This document shows positions 22,140 to 32,508 of a stretch of DNA of 64,000 bases, piece by piece. The position numbers were made by a program, and so were the translations under genes. The DNA comes from Fragilariopsis cylindrus CCMP1102 (lineage: Eukaryota > Bacillariophyta > Bacillariophyceae > Bacillariales > Bacillariaceae): NCBI GenBank assembly GCA_900095095.1, contig FMBT01000365.1:148151-212150 (forward strand), in the 5' to 3' direction. Every line of letters begins with the position of its first letter. The first letter of the stretch is position 1. A model generated the notes under the pieces. That model made no database searches. It saw only the letters and a program-made list of their open reading frames with translations, and was not told where the DNA came from.

Positions 22140-24101
22140 TTATCGAAGTTGTCCAGAATCGGCAATCGTAACTGGTTGTTTGTTTATTAAATTAAATTAA
22201 ATTGAAAATCGGTGGACCAAACGAACGTTGTTAGTTAACTGAATTTTAACACATTCTACTTAAAACGACAGCAAAAAGACCAATACAAATTGATAATCCT
22301 CACCTTTTACGCGAGTAGTACCAGAATCGCTTCCTACTAGTTCAATTGCAGAAACTACATTCTGACCGGAGATCACCTAATCGAATTTAACAAAGAGAAA
22401 AGAAAGAGATCGTAAGTCTCTTTTCGTTTCATTTTTTTTAAGTCGTTCAGTTTCGTACTAACAGATTTGACTTGATACGATTGGACTAACTTGACTTACT
22501 TTTCCGAATACAACGTGTTTATCATCTAATATAATGACAGGATATACCAGAGAATTAAAATTAAATATGTATTGAGTGCAGTTTTTGTTGTCGGAGCTTG
22601 ACTCTTAGAAGGAACATATATTTTCGAACTTACCTAGCCAAGCAGTTTCGGCAGTACATAGAAAGACTTTCAAATTAGAAAAACAAAACATAAAATCAAA
22701 CCAGTGAGTAACACTCATCTTCAATGTTCCTTGCGATCAGTGTTCCCATGTAACGCTACCATTTAAAATATCAAGTAGAAAAAGCTTCTACAACAGGATT
22801 TGACAAGATCATCACTTACACTGAGACCCATTAGAATTAGCACCAGCATTCGCCCTTCACGTAACACAGCAAACAAGTATCATACGATATCAGGCAAAGA
22901 ATAATAATGAGTATCAAAACGACTGTTTGTACTAAATAATCGTGGCGAGATTATTGTAGCGTTCTTTTTCTGCTTTTCATTATTTCGTTACCTACATTGA
23001 AAGAATTCCTGTTCTATCCTCCCCGAGCAATATAACAAAGTATGATTGATTCAAAGAGTGTGAGTATATTTGTTATAGTCAATTCCATAAAGAATACGAA
23101 CAAAATAAGGACTTGATTGTTACCAAGTTGCAGTAATCACATACCCTGTATGCTTCAATTTGACTTTTGGAAAAATAGAATGTCATCAGAAGAGATCGAA
23201 GAGAAATTGTGAGTGGAAAATTCACAAACACATTCGCACACACTCAAAACCCAGGATGCAAAATGAGATTACATGTATCAGGGCTTTTATTACCACTGGC
23301 ATTCATACGTACAGTTTTCGTCAGCGAATTTCTCACCGTAAATCTAGCAAAGAAATTAAGATAATCAAAAGGAAAAATATGTCAGAAATAAAACTCATTT
23401 AACTCCAGTTGAATCACACAATGATCTATGGAAGTACTTCAATATTCGACATCACTCACGCTTTCGCCACCTGTTCCATTTCCCCTAAAACCGCAGTAGT
23501 TCATAGCGAAAAAAAAGTAGAATTATATTAAGAAGAAAAGAGCAGCGACACGAACGATCATCGAGATTGAAAAACGTTTTGATGAGATCATGGTCATACT
23601 GTACAAACAATAATAACATTCAAAGTTCCTACACATCTCCTAGATTTTTTCTCCTTGTTTATTTTTCTCTATTTTTACCTCGTAAAGTCGCCACCTTGGC
23701 ACATGAATCCTGGAATGACTGCATATACATGGAAAGAAAATGAACGAATCAAGTCAAACCGTAAAACAAACAAAATGTTGAGCGGGATCGAAGTGTGTCA
23801 TTCTCACAGATGTGTACGCTCAAAGATACACACGCACACATATATACCGAATATATTATACAATGTGCGACATGCTCTTACCCCGATGAAAGCTTGATCC
23901 TTTAAAATGCAATGGCTTTCCACTCTTTCCACTTCCTTTCTCTCCAGTACACAACGCACGAAAGTTTTCAGCTGTCCTTGGGACGACATCGGCACGTAAT
24001 TCCATTTCAATTCTACCTCTTGGGCTCCCACCGATAGAAATATCAAAAAATACAACTGGATTAGAATCACTCATATTGTCGTTGTTATCGTCGTTAGTCA
24101 T
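22140..24101 (-). CDS. Cyclophilin (peptidyl-prolyl cis-trans isomerase) split into 11 exons
   Basis: Minus-strand exons in order: 23882-24101, 23679-23718, 23460-23484, 23313-23343, 23145-23163, 22996-23013, 22820-22854, 22634-22666, 22500-22525, 22304-22376, 22140-22171. All ten introns are GT-AG and every junction keeps frame, giving 183 aa. The joined product is a standard single-domain cyclophilin [80 protein letters not shown], and IADSGQL at the end. Catalytic Arg/Phe ([11 protein letters not shown]), Trp (AWLD) and His (KHVVF) are kept. No obvious targeting signal; the second Met (residue 10) is an alternative start. Eight exons are 18-40 nt. Divergent from the RAD7-like gene, convergent with CLPTM1-like. 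Confidence 0.95.
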
Positions 24102-24470
24102 CCTCTTGTTACAATGATGATGTGTTTTCTTTTTCGATCTATAAATCGTGGTCTGCCGATGTTATGTTTTCTTTCGCTCTCTCGAAAGATTTTCAAATGA
24201 TGATTTTTATTTTGTAAGAAATTCACAAAAAAACCAATCTTAGTTTGCAGGGCCACGCTGAATCGAGTCCCGCATGAATTCAATTTTTCTCTGCGTCACT
24301 TTTTTCGCCATTTCCGCGAATGAGAATGTGAGAATCAGAAAAAAAAAGAATAACAGATACTCCCACCGTTAGCTAAATCCATAATTTTCATTTCTAAACA
24401 ACATCCACTTGAACAAGTATATTGAATATTGAGCACCACCACCACCCAATTACAAACTATCTTCATCATC
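24102..24470. promoter_or_regulatory. Divergent region between cyclophilin and RAD7-like gene
   Basis: 369 bp, A/T-rich with a poly-A run near 24340. No gene, and no named motif found. Confidence 0.4.
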
Positions 24471-26523
24471 ATGCCTCGTCGCAGCAACAGAAATACCAAC
24501 GATGGCGATGGCGATCAAGAACCGGAACAAAAACAACAGGGCAACAGCGTATCACAGGTCGTTCGAGATCGACAACGAGGTATGTGTTGTAGTAAAATGT
24601 ATTAAAAAATACTCTTTCTAATTTTTTGTTCTAGATTATCTGGTACTACGTGTTATAGTATTAGTCATATCCCTGCCTCACATTTTTTTCCTCTTCTTTT
24701 TGACGTTTTGTTTTGTTTTGTATAGCCGTGGCGGAACGTGAGGCAGCTAGGTTCGTTGAAAAATCTTTGAAATCTTTTTATTTGGTAGTGCAATCGATCC
24801 CTTAATTCCTTTCAACGCGTCTCTAATATCTTATCTTATTTTCTTCCTTATGTTTATATACAATAATAGGTTAGCGCGACCTGAGCGTTCAAACCGATCA
24901 GTACTGGCGCATGCAGATAAAAAGTTATCGGCTGTATCCAGTACTCCTTTTGGATTCTTTTCTTCGACCCAAAATAATGACGATGACGATGATGATGATG
25001 ATAATGAGGAAGAATGGTGTGGTCCATTTTCAGTCGCTCGACAAATGATTGCCAAACGAGAAAAAGCGAAACGAAAAAGAGAAGAGGAACTTACGGAGGA
25101 ACAACAAAAAGAACATCATCCACTCGACGGTATCATGGACGAAGTTAACTTAGAACAACAACGCAAGATACACCCATCAATGAAGTGGAAAAGTAACGTT
25201 TCTAGTGGTATGGTAACATCTACATATGCGAAACGCCAAAGACGAGTCGATTTGACTAAAAGTGGGACAAGTCGTATCCCAAAACTATATGAACTCGCCG
25301 TAGAATTTTTGGTAGACAATTTTGACTGTGTTCCTGATACTTTGGGATATATTGACAACGACGTCCGACTTGCAATAGGTAAAGAATTGGTCGGACGGAA
25401 TAAACTTGATGCGACGGCATTTGAAACGTTAATCAATCCAGCTGAAATAATCGAAACATTAGAGATTGTAGATTGCGCGGGCATCCCTCAAGAATCGATG
25501 GCATCAATACTGGCACGTGCAACGTCGTTACGACATCTTTTGTTAACACACGCGGGACGATGCTTTGGACCAAAAGCCATTAGAATGTTACTACCAGAAC
25601 AGAATACTGGTGCACAACTATGTATTCTTTCTATTGCTGGTGCTTATCTATTGGAAGATGAGGATGTAGCGAAACTAATTGAGGCTCATGATTCAACTCT
25701 ACAATCTCTCGCATTTCAATCATGTCCTTTATTGGGAGCGAATTTTGCAAATACGATTCATAGTAATAAGAATTTGTGTGGAAATTTGGTGGAATTTTCC
25801 TTACAAGATATGAAATTTTCAAATGATCATCTCAATATTATAGCAAATTCTAAGGACGTACTAAAAAGTTTAAAAAGTCTAACTCTAAAGTCCATAACTG
25901 GATTGACCGACGAGATTCTTGCGAAATTTTTAGAGATTGTCCACGAATCACTTGAAGAATTGAATATAGCTTTTAATTATACAATGACGGATGCGACTCT
26001 ATCATCGATTCGTAAATACAACCAGAACCTGAAAACCTTAGTATTGGATGGAAATAAAGATTTTACTGCGGCTGGATTAGAAACATTATTCACCCATCCA
26101 CTTGAGGGATTACCACCTCCACCCAAACTTAATTATTTGAAACTAGCATCAATCGATCATGAAGCTGTAACTGACGACTTTTTGAGGTTAGTCACGGCGA
26201 GTTCGTCGTTTAATGGTCGTCACAGCCTTGTAGATATTGACGTTCAAGGAAGCACGTTAGTAACGGATCAGATGCTTGAACAGTTGGTTGAAACATCGGC
26301 GAGAACTTTACAGAATATTAATGTAAGTTATTGTCCACTTATAAGTGACAAGGGATTAGGATACATGGTCTCAAAAATGGGGAATCAATTAACGAAGATC
26401 AAAGTTTGGGGATGTGCTCAACTGACAGATGAATTCTTCGACGGGCACGATCGCGTAAATGATGGTACACTCGAAATAATTGGTGCATGGATGAAGAAGA
26501 GTGGCACAAGCACTTTGCGATGA
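24471..26523 (+). CDS. RAD7: RAD7-like leucine-rich repeat protein
   Basis: Exons 24471-24579, 24726-24750 (25 nt) and 24870-26523, joined in frame to 595 aa. The first exon starts MPRRSNRN; the micro-exon encodes VAEREAA, ending in a split Arg codon. The N-terminus is charged and acidic, then basic with Glu-rich helix. From about residue 190 to the end runs a series of amino-terminal-type LRRs (repeated pattern L..L.L..C..I, e.g. LEIVDCAGI, SLTLKSITGLTDEIL, INVSYCPLISDKGL, IKVWGCAQLTDEF). The entry IPKLYELAVEFLVDNFD and order of repeats fit yeast Rad7, part of the Rad7-Rad16 complex in global-genome nucleotide excision repair. Without Rad16 in view a generic F-box-less LRR protein remains possible. 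The donor after the micro-exon (GTTCGT) is weak. Confidence 0.78.
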
Positions 26524-26734
26524 AATAACGATTATACTATACAATGTACATACCTGTCAACATCGGTTCCTGGCTACTCTTTTATAGAAACGGGATATCA
26601 TACACATTTACAAACAACAACTTAATGATCAGGTATATAATATCTGGTGACCCGGGAGCTAGCAGATATTCGCATTACACAAAGTTTGGAAAATTCTATG
26701 AAACATACAAATTATCTTAGTCTATATTTTGATT

Positions 26735-29371
26735 TTAAAGTTCCTCGTCGTCAGATTCTACTTCTACGTCGTCGGTGATATTTTCGGAGGAAGAATCATT
26801 GGATTCTTCTTCGTCAATCTCCTCCTTTCTTCCTCCTCTTCTACGATGAATGGTACTAGGGTCCATTTTATTACAGCACCTTCGTTAGAGCAACGTGTAG
26901 TCATGAGTTGTTTGCCCAACCAATACAATAATGATTGATATTCCGCGTCTTCTTTTCTTCTTCTCCTATATCTTCCAAATCTTCATCGAGGTCTTCATAG
27001 CTCTCGAAAAATTCTTCCCTCTTACCAAACCAATCTTCTTCGTCTAACTTACCACGATGCGCTACACCCAGACACATGTAAGGTTCCTGAACCCTATTAG
27101 TGGAATTTACCCTTTTTTGCGTGTACAGTGGAATTACAGTGTGGATACTGCCCGCGGGAGCATCCTGGCCATTGCCAAATGATAAATACTGATTCCATCG
27201 TTTAACACAGGGATATACATGGACGGGTCCGCCTGGTTGGTTGTCCAATGATTCGCCATCTAAACACCTTCCAGCTCTAATACCGTCCATCATTGTAAGA
27301 GAACACTTAGGACCGGTTGGCACGAATGATCCTGGCGTGACCGAAACTTCACCAGAGTCACTAGAGATTAATAGATATCGTACACCAAAACAGTTTTTTA
27401 AGAATGTCAGCAAGTTTTTAGGCCAAAAGAAAAACATTACAGAGATATTGCTCTTCTCCACATGCAAATCTACACGTTATAGCACTTACAGCCGTTCTAG
27501 ATTTCCATTTGAACTGCATGGTCCGATCGACCATCGAGTATGATTTTTAACTTCTTCCAGTATAACTGCTCCTGTCTCCCATCCATTGGCTAATGTTGGA
27601 AGACCCAGTCTTGAAAACATGGTACTAATCTCACAGGATTGTAATTGTCACCCAAACCAAGACACAAAGGATGTGAAGTGTTTACAGTGTCAGTTGCAAC
27701 GATTAATACTCCATGGCCCTCTAACTTCATATTGTCTTCGGGTTTCTTTTGGTAGACAGCAAACTTTCGTCAGTGGCATTGGTAGTCGTAACATTACTAA
27801 GTTCTATTTCTTCTTTGTTTCTAATTTCATCAAGAGCATCCTTCACCCTAGAGTCGTAGGAATCAACAAACTTACGAGCGAATAGATCCCCAGAGAGCTC
27901 CAGTACATCCAGATAGTCCAATCCTAACGTTGTTGGCGATCTCCCACAGTGGTTTGGATCAGGCATCATACATTTCCGTTGGTCTCTTTTATCAAGATCT
28001 TGTTCATTTTCCCATTGGTCAAACATTAAATGTAAGAAGTTCCAATTATGATGCTAGGAAAAGGAATAGTAATAAGATATCAAAAAAAGTAAATCATAGT
28101 GAGAATCGAATCGAAAATAAGTAGCTCAAAAGTTGTATATATATATATATGTATTCAATCACCCAAACAACACATGATCGCCGTTCGTACCTTGTTACAA
28201 AAATGAGTATTTCGTAAAACCGTACCAAAGAAATTTTCATCTGCCACAACTGCTTTTGAAATATAGTCTAGATATTGTCGGAGGAAGATTCCTTCCTCTT
28301 CTTGAGGATTGGCCAAATAATGAGCAAAATCCTTACTAATTATAAACCATTGACTGGAAGTGTAAAAGTCGGCATTATTGAGTTCTTTGGTTATAACCGG
28401 CAACCTATGGATACGATGAAGTTGGTCGTCACATTCGACGTAGTAATTCCAGATAGATTCGGCAGGCCTAGCAGGTTTTAGGATTATATGCATAAATTAG
28501 CATCAATGGGATAGTCAGCAAGTGTGTTCCGTATACGTTGGTTGCTAACAACTGGGTACGATGTACTAGCCATATGTACAAAGTGCGTAAATTGTATATC
28601 GTTTTGATCGATGTAATTCAGTATTTGAAGCGTCGCGTTTACCATACTGAAGCCACCCCAATTGACACGGACGCGATGAGGATGATCTAATACAGTAACT
28701 CGATCTCGTTTGCTAGCATATTCTTTAAGTTCTAAATAATTTTCCTCGTATTTTCCGTCGATGTGCACTACAAACATTGTTGTTGGTTCATCGACAGCCT
28801 CAATGATTCGAATCGTCGCTTCTGCACTGTCATGGGCAAGAATACCATAACACAAAACAATTTTGTCTGGTGTAATATATAGAGATCCCTCATTTGTTTC
28901 ATTGCGGGGAGGTGTATAGGATCGATTTTGTACGTGACCCATATGTATCCCTTTGGGTAGATTGTTAAAATCCCATGGATGTTCATCTTCACAGGAAGAA
29001 TCGAATTTCGTACTGGCGAAAGGAAGTGGTGTTTCGGTTGCAATTGCCTTCAAAAAATAACCATAATGTTCTGCGATCAACGCTCTACATTCAGGTGTGG
29101 TAGCTTTTTCAAAAAGTTTTTCAATCCGTCCAGTATTCTTTATATCTGCAGTGATTGCATCGACGACTAATGCTGCCGCTGTTGATGGATCACCCGAGAA
29201 ATCGACATCTGTAAAATCTACAGTAGTTTTTTCTAAGTGTTCTTGATGTTCTGTCAAGGGAACGATTGTTGCTGTTGCTGTTGCTGTCTCATCCTGAGCG
29301 GTCGACGAATGTGACACCAGTATAAAAAATAGCAGAAGAAGTACCTTAGTTAAAGATAGAAGACCTTTCAT
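26735..29371 (-). CDS. GT14 (xylosyl/core-2 GlcNAc-transferase-like) glycosyltransferase with C-terminal ricin-type lectin, frame-broken
   Basis: Read on the minus strand from Met 29371. A signal peptide (LLLLFFILVSHSSTA) leads to a GT14 catalytic domain: KIVLCYGILAHDSAEA, TTMFVVHIDGK, VNWGGFSMVNATL, HFVHMASTSYPV, SSQWFIISKDFAHYL and DLFARKFV. Probable introns are 28054-28190 and 27361-27489. After the catalytic part lie ricin-B-type repeats (LCLGLGDN..VRLVPC; GRCLDGES..VHVYPC; YMCLGV; then a Gly-Lys-Gln-Leu block) and an acidic tail ending at 26735. The frame shifts at about 28495, 27745, 27600, 26925 and 26820, at least the first three at or beside homopolymers. Each piece on both sides is clearly coding, so either the assembly lost bases or the gene decays. 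Golgi role inferred from family. Confidence 0.75.
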
Positions 29372-29767
29372 TCTGGAACTGCTGAATCAACCAAAAACCC
29401 GTCTTGACTGTATATTGTACACGGTAGCCGTGCTAACAGCGCCGTCGCAGTTCTCTAGTACCGCCCGACGTCCAAGGTACGATAAGTTCTCCGTATCTAG
29501 CTCTATGTAAGCGAGAGCAGTCTGGAGGGATCGAAGATGATCGGAATAGAAAGTTAGCTATGTGTTTTGATTATAATGTATTGTCATTGTTGGCATCGAT
29601 GAAAGCAGTAGCCTTTGTTTGACTTTATTTTGTTGTGAATTTCTAAATTTCAAATCATAATTTGTTCCAGTGAATCCCGCGTGATTTATTTGATTTTGAA
29701 TTTTGAATTTATACTGTACTTACCCTACTAAGGTTACCGTAAGTAAGTTACTGTCATCCAAAATAAA
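29372..29767. promoter_or_regulatory. Divergent region between GT14 gene and sulfotransferase-like gene
   Basis: 396 bp, no gene and no recognisable motif. Confidence 0.4.
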
Positions 29768-31346
29768 ATGCTCACATCGGATCGACAACAAACCATAATA
29801 CATAATACCAAAAACGACAAAGGGAAGAGAAGAGTGGACGACGGCGCAAAGATTTCTGCTGAATATAAGTATACATCGACTAAAGCAATGGGTAAGACTT
29901 CCGCCTCTCGAAGAGGAAAAAAGGATGCCAATAATGATTCGAACAAGAAGATCAACGATAATGATGGCAATGATGAAACAACGCCAAAATCACCTCTAGA
30001 AGAATTACTACAGTTGGATGATTATTGGATTATTCTAAAAAATCATCGAACCAAAATTTATTGGATATTAGTACTTGTTGGAATACCATACGCATTGAAT
30101 CTGATATGGAAAAAATTGATATTACAACATCCACAGATTATTCTATTATTGCCATTGAATATGAATATTGTTAGACCATCCGTCGTACGACGAGATGATC
30201 CTCGTCAAGTATTAATCTTGGGTAGTATGATGTCATATTCTGATTCTGATAATAATAATAATATGACATGTCGAAACAATTTCATAATGAATTTCATGGT
30301 TGATAGAAATTGGATATGAAAATTCCGATACATCATGGAATTTTGTACGTGATGGATCCATTTTGGATACATGGCATACGATATTTCGATAATAATAGAA
30401 TGATGAAAATGACAATGACTTATCCGTAAATTATGTCGTTTAAAATATGCATTAACATATGAAAGTCGTGACCGATACGGATTTGCGGAACCATCAATAT
30501 TTGGGAATGAAACAAATCAATGTTCCATTTTGAATCCTGATTCACGTCGATGCGAATTACCTGCTTGTGAAAAAACATTAAAAAAAGAATATGGTTGTGC
30601 TACTGCTACTGCTACTACTAAGTCATCATCATCATCATCTTCTTCTTCTTGTGATATGATGATGCCATTCCAAACAACTTTATTACAAACTCGTCAACCT
30701 TGGGCTATTGTACGATCATTAGTATACAAATATTGTTGGAGGAGTACCACGAGTTCAAGTTCTTCTTCAACAAGAATAACATTGAAGTAGGACCAGTACA
30801 AGATAATATGCCATCATCATTATCGTCATTGTTTGAAGTATTAGGTTTGATTCCTCCTACTCCTGACAATGATGACAATGATAAAGACAAGAACGAAAAC
30901 GACAAGAATAATCATAATCATAATCATCATTGTGTAAATCAATTTATTGATTATGTGTCTGGATATTACAATACAATTTTAGATAACAGCAATGCTAATA
31001 ACGATTACGATTACGATACGACTGAGACCAAGACTAAGACTACTACCGGCTTAAAAAGTGGAATCACGATGTATAAAATCGAAGATGCATCACCGTGTGA
31101 TGTAGCAAAGATGGCAGGATTATATGATCCAATTACAACAGTATATAAACCAAATCATGAAATTGTAGCAAATAAATGTCGTTCGGAATAAAAGATAATG
31201 ACAAAGATACTGAAGTGATGAAGAAAGACGAAACAAAAAAGATTATCTCCGTAAAACGAGATTTAATACCTTATACTACACCAGAACATATAACAAAGAT
31301 GAAGGAATTATTTATTAGTTTGAATTATGAATACAATGAAGAATAA
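29768..31346 (+). CDS. Diatom-type membrane sulfotransferase-like protein, multiply frame-broken
   Basis: The first frame (29768-30319) has a basic N-terminus, one membrane segment (IYWILVLVGIPYALNLIW) and the start of a domain (RQVLILGSMMS). Coding then continues in other frames: GYENSDTSWNFVRDGS near 30310-30350, RDRYGFAEPSIFG with CELPACEKTLKKEYGC near 30470-30600, RQPWAIVRSLVYKYC near 30690, FNKNNIEVGP from about 30765, YKIEDASPCDVAKMAGLYD near 31075, and a last piece to 31346. The order of conserved blocks resembles an expanded diatom family with a sulfotransferase-like P-loop and Cys-rich inserts. I know it only as uncharacterised. Breaks at about 30295, 30395, 30425, 30740 and 31190 are needed to join it. 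Pseudogene or assembly error cannot be separated here. Confidence 0.55.
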
Positions 31347-31482
31347 AGACTAAGATTGAATTAATTAAAACAAATAAAAACTATTTGCCTTCGTTGCAGT
31401 AAACTAGTTTAATTGAAGGGCCGTCTGGTAGTCATCGATACTTTATCCCCCCAATAGTCTATTTAATTTCCACTCGCTGCAT

Positions 31483-32508
31483 TCAGGTGGCTGGTGGTCC
31501 ATTTGTTGCGGCGGTTGCAGAAGTTTTCACATTTCCCAATAGTTTGTGATCAAGCGTAGCCATTACTAATTCCCCACTGAATTGTTCCCCCTCGGTCTTG
31601 GCTACAATTGGTTTCCCTCCCCAAAAGAATTGCATCGAGACTTGAAGCTCTTGATCTACAACTGCTTGCGAGCAATATTGTAGGAATGCTTTCAGTTCCT
31701 TGAGTGTAAATACCAAGACCACTTGCTCCTTCAAGTCTTCTGGAGGTGCAACATTTTCATTTTCATTTTCGTCAGCATGTCCAACATAATTGACGTCAAC
31801 TAAATCATCGTAGCTGACACTGGTTTCAGTTTTCAAAGATGCATTTAATTGACTTCGATTCAAACTCGATGTTGCTTCATCAGGAAGGTCGTCATGCGCA
31901 AAAGATACACTGGATACTAAACGATGAGTCTCATTGACCAATATAGCGATTTCAACAGACCGTTTCAGAGGTTCCAGCATAGTTGATAATATGTTCGGTT
32001 GAATAATCAATTCCGATGCATTATCAGTTGATGTCACCGCCGCAACTCCCGCTGCGCTGGAATATCCCACCTTATGTGTTACACGGACTATAGAGCCGCC
32101 AAGCTTCTGTATCTGAAATTCGAAGGCTAAGTGATCGCCGATTGTCGTAATATGCAAGTTCAAAACTTCCTTTCGTTGACGAATAACAGCTGCCATTGCC
32201 TTAATTGCAATTCGAACGGTCCACCGTTCATCATCATTATTGTTTGTCGACGCATCATTTATCTTTCGTTTTCTTCTGCTGGATTTTGTTTGTGGTCGCT
32301 TCATGGACGTGGGGGCAGAGCTACATCGAGAGAAAAAAGTCGGCTCGAAGTGAAAACTACCAAATACAGATTTGGAATCATTCAGTGAACGAATACTACA
32401 ACCCTCGATCGGGTCGAAGTCGATATAAATTTCCTTGCCGATTCGCGATAAACATCCAATAGCGGCGCAGAACGGTCGTATGGAATGTCCAGGGATAATA
32501 CAGTCCAT
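31483..32508 (-). CDS. RAD9: RAD9, subunit of the 9-1-1 checkpoint clamp
   Basis: A single-exon frame of 341 aa. The start MDCIIPGHSIRPFCAAIGCLSRIG parallels RAD9A (initial Met, then a sheet-helix and SLSRIG). Further family features are IYIDFDPIEGCSIRSLNDSKS, FHFEPTFFSR, the centre VRIAIKAMAAVIRQ, and the end FTLKELKAFLQYC..., with SGELVMATLD. RAD9 is one of three PCNA-like subunits loaded at damaged DNA to activate ATR signalling. The protein lacks the long phosphorylated C-terminal tail of animal RAD9, ending about 15 residues after the PCNA-like core. An insert with basic KSSRRKRK near residue 76 could be a nuclear localisation signal. Stop is 136 bp from the end of the convergent neighbour. 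Confidence 0.88.
   Translation of the reverse strand: MDCIIPGHSIRPFCAAIGCLSRIGKEIYIDFDPIEGCSIRSLNDSKSVFGSFHFEPTFFSRCSSAPTSMKRPQTKSSRRKRKINDASTNNNDDERWTVRIAIKAMAAVIRQRKEVLNLHITTIGDHLAFEFQIQKLGGSIVRVTHKVGYSSAAGVAAVTSTDNASELIIQPNILSTMLEPLKRSVEIAILVNETHRLVSSVSFAHDDLPDEATSSLNRSQLNASLKTETSVSYDDLVDVNYVGHADENENENVAPPEDLKEQVVLVFTLKELKAFLQYCSQAVVDQELQVSMQFFWGGKPIVAKTEGEQFSGELVMATLDHKLLGNVKTSATAATNGPPAT

Noticed and set aside
26729-26938. 69-codon plus frame over the end of the GT14 gene
   Set aside because: It is the antisense shadow of the acidic tail of the minus-strand gene.
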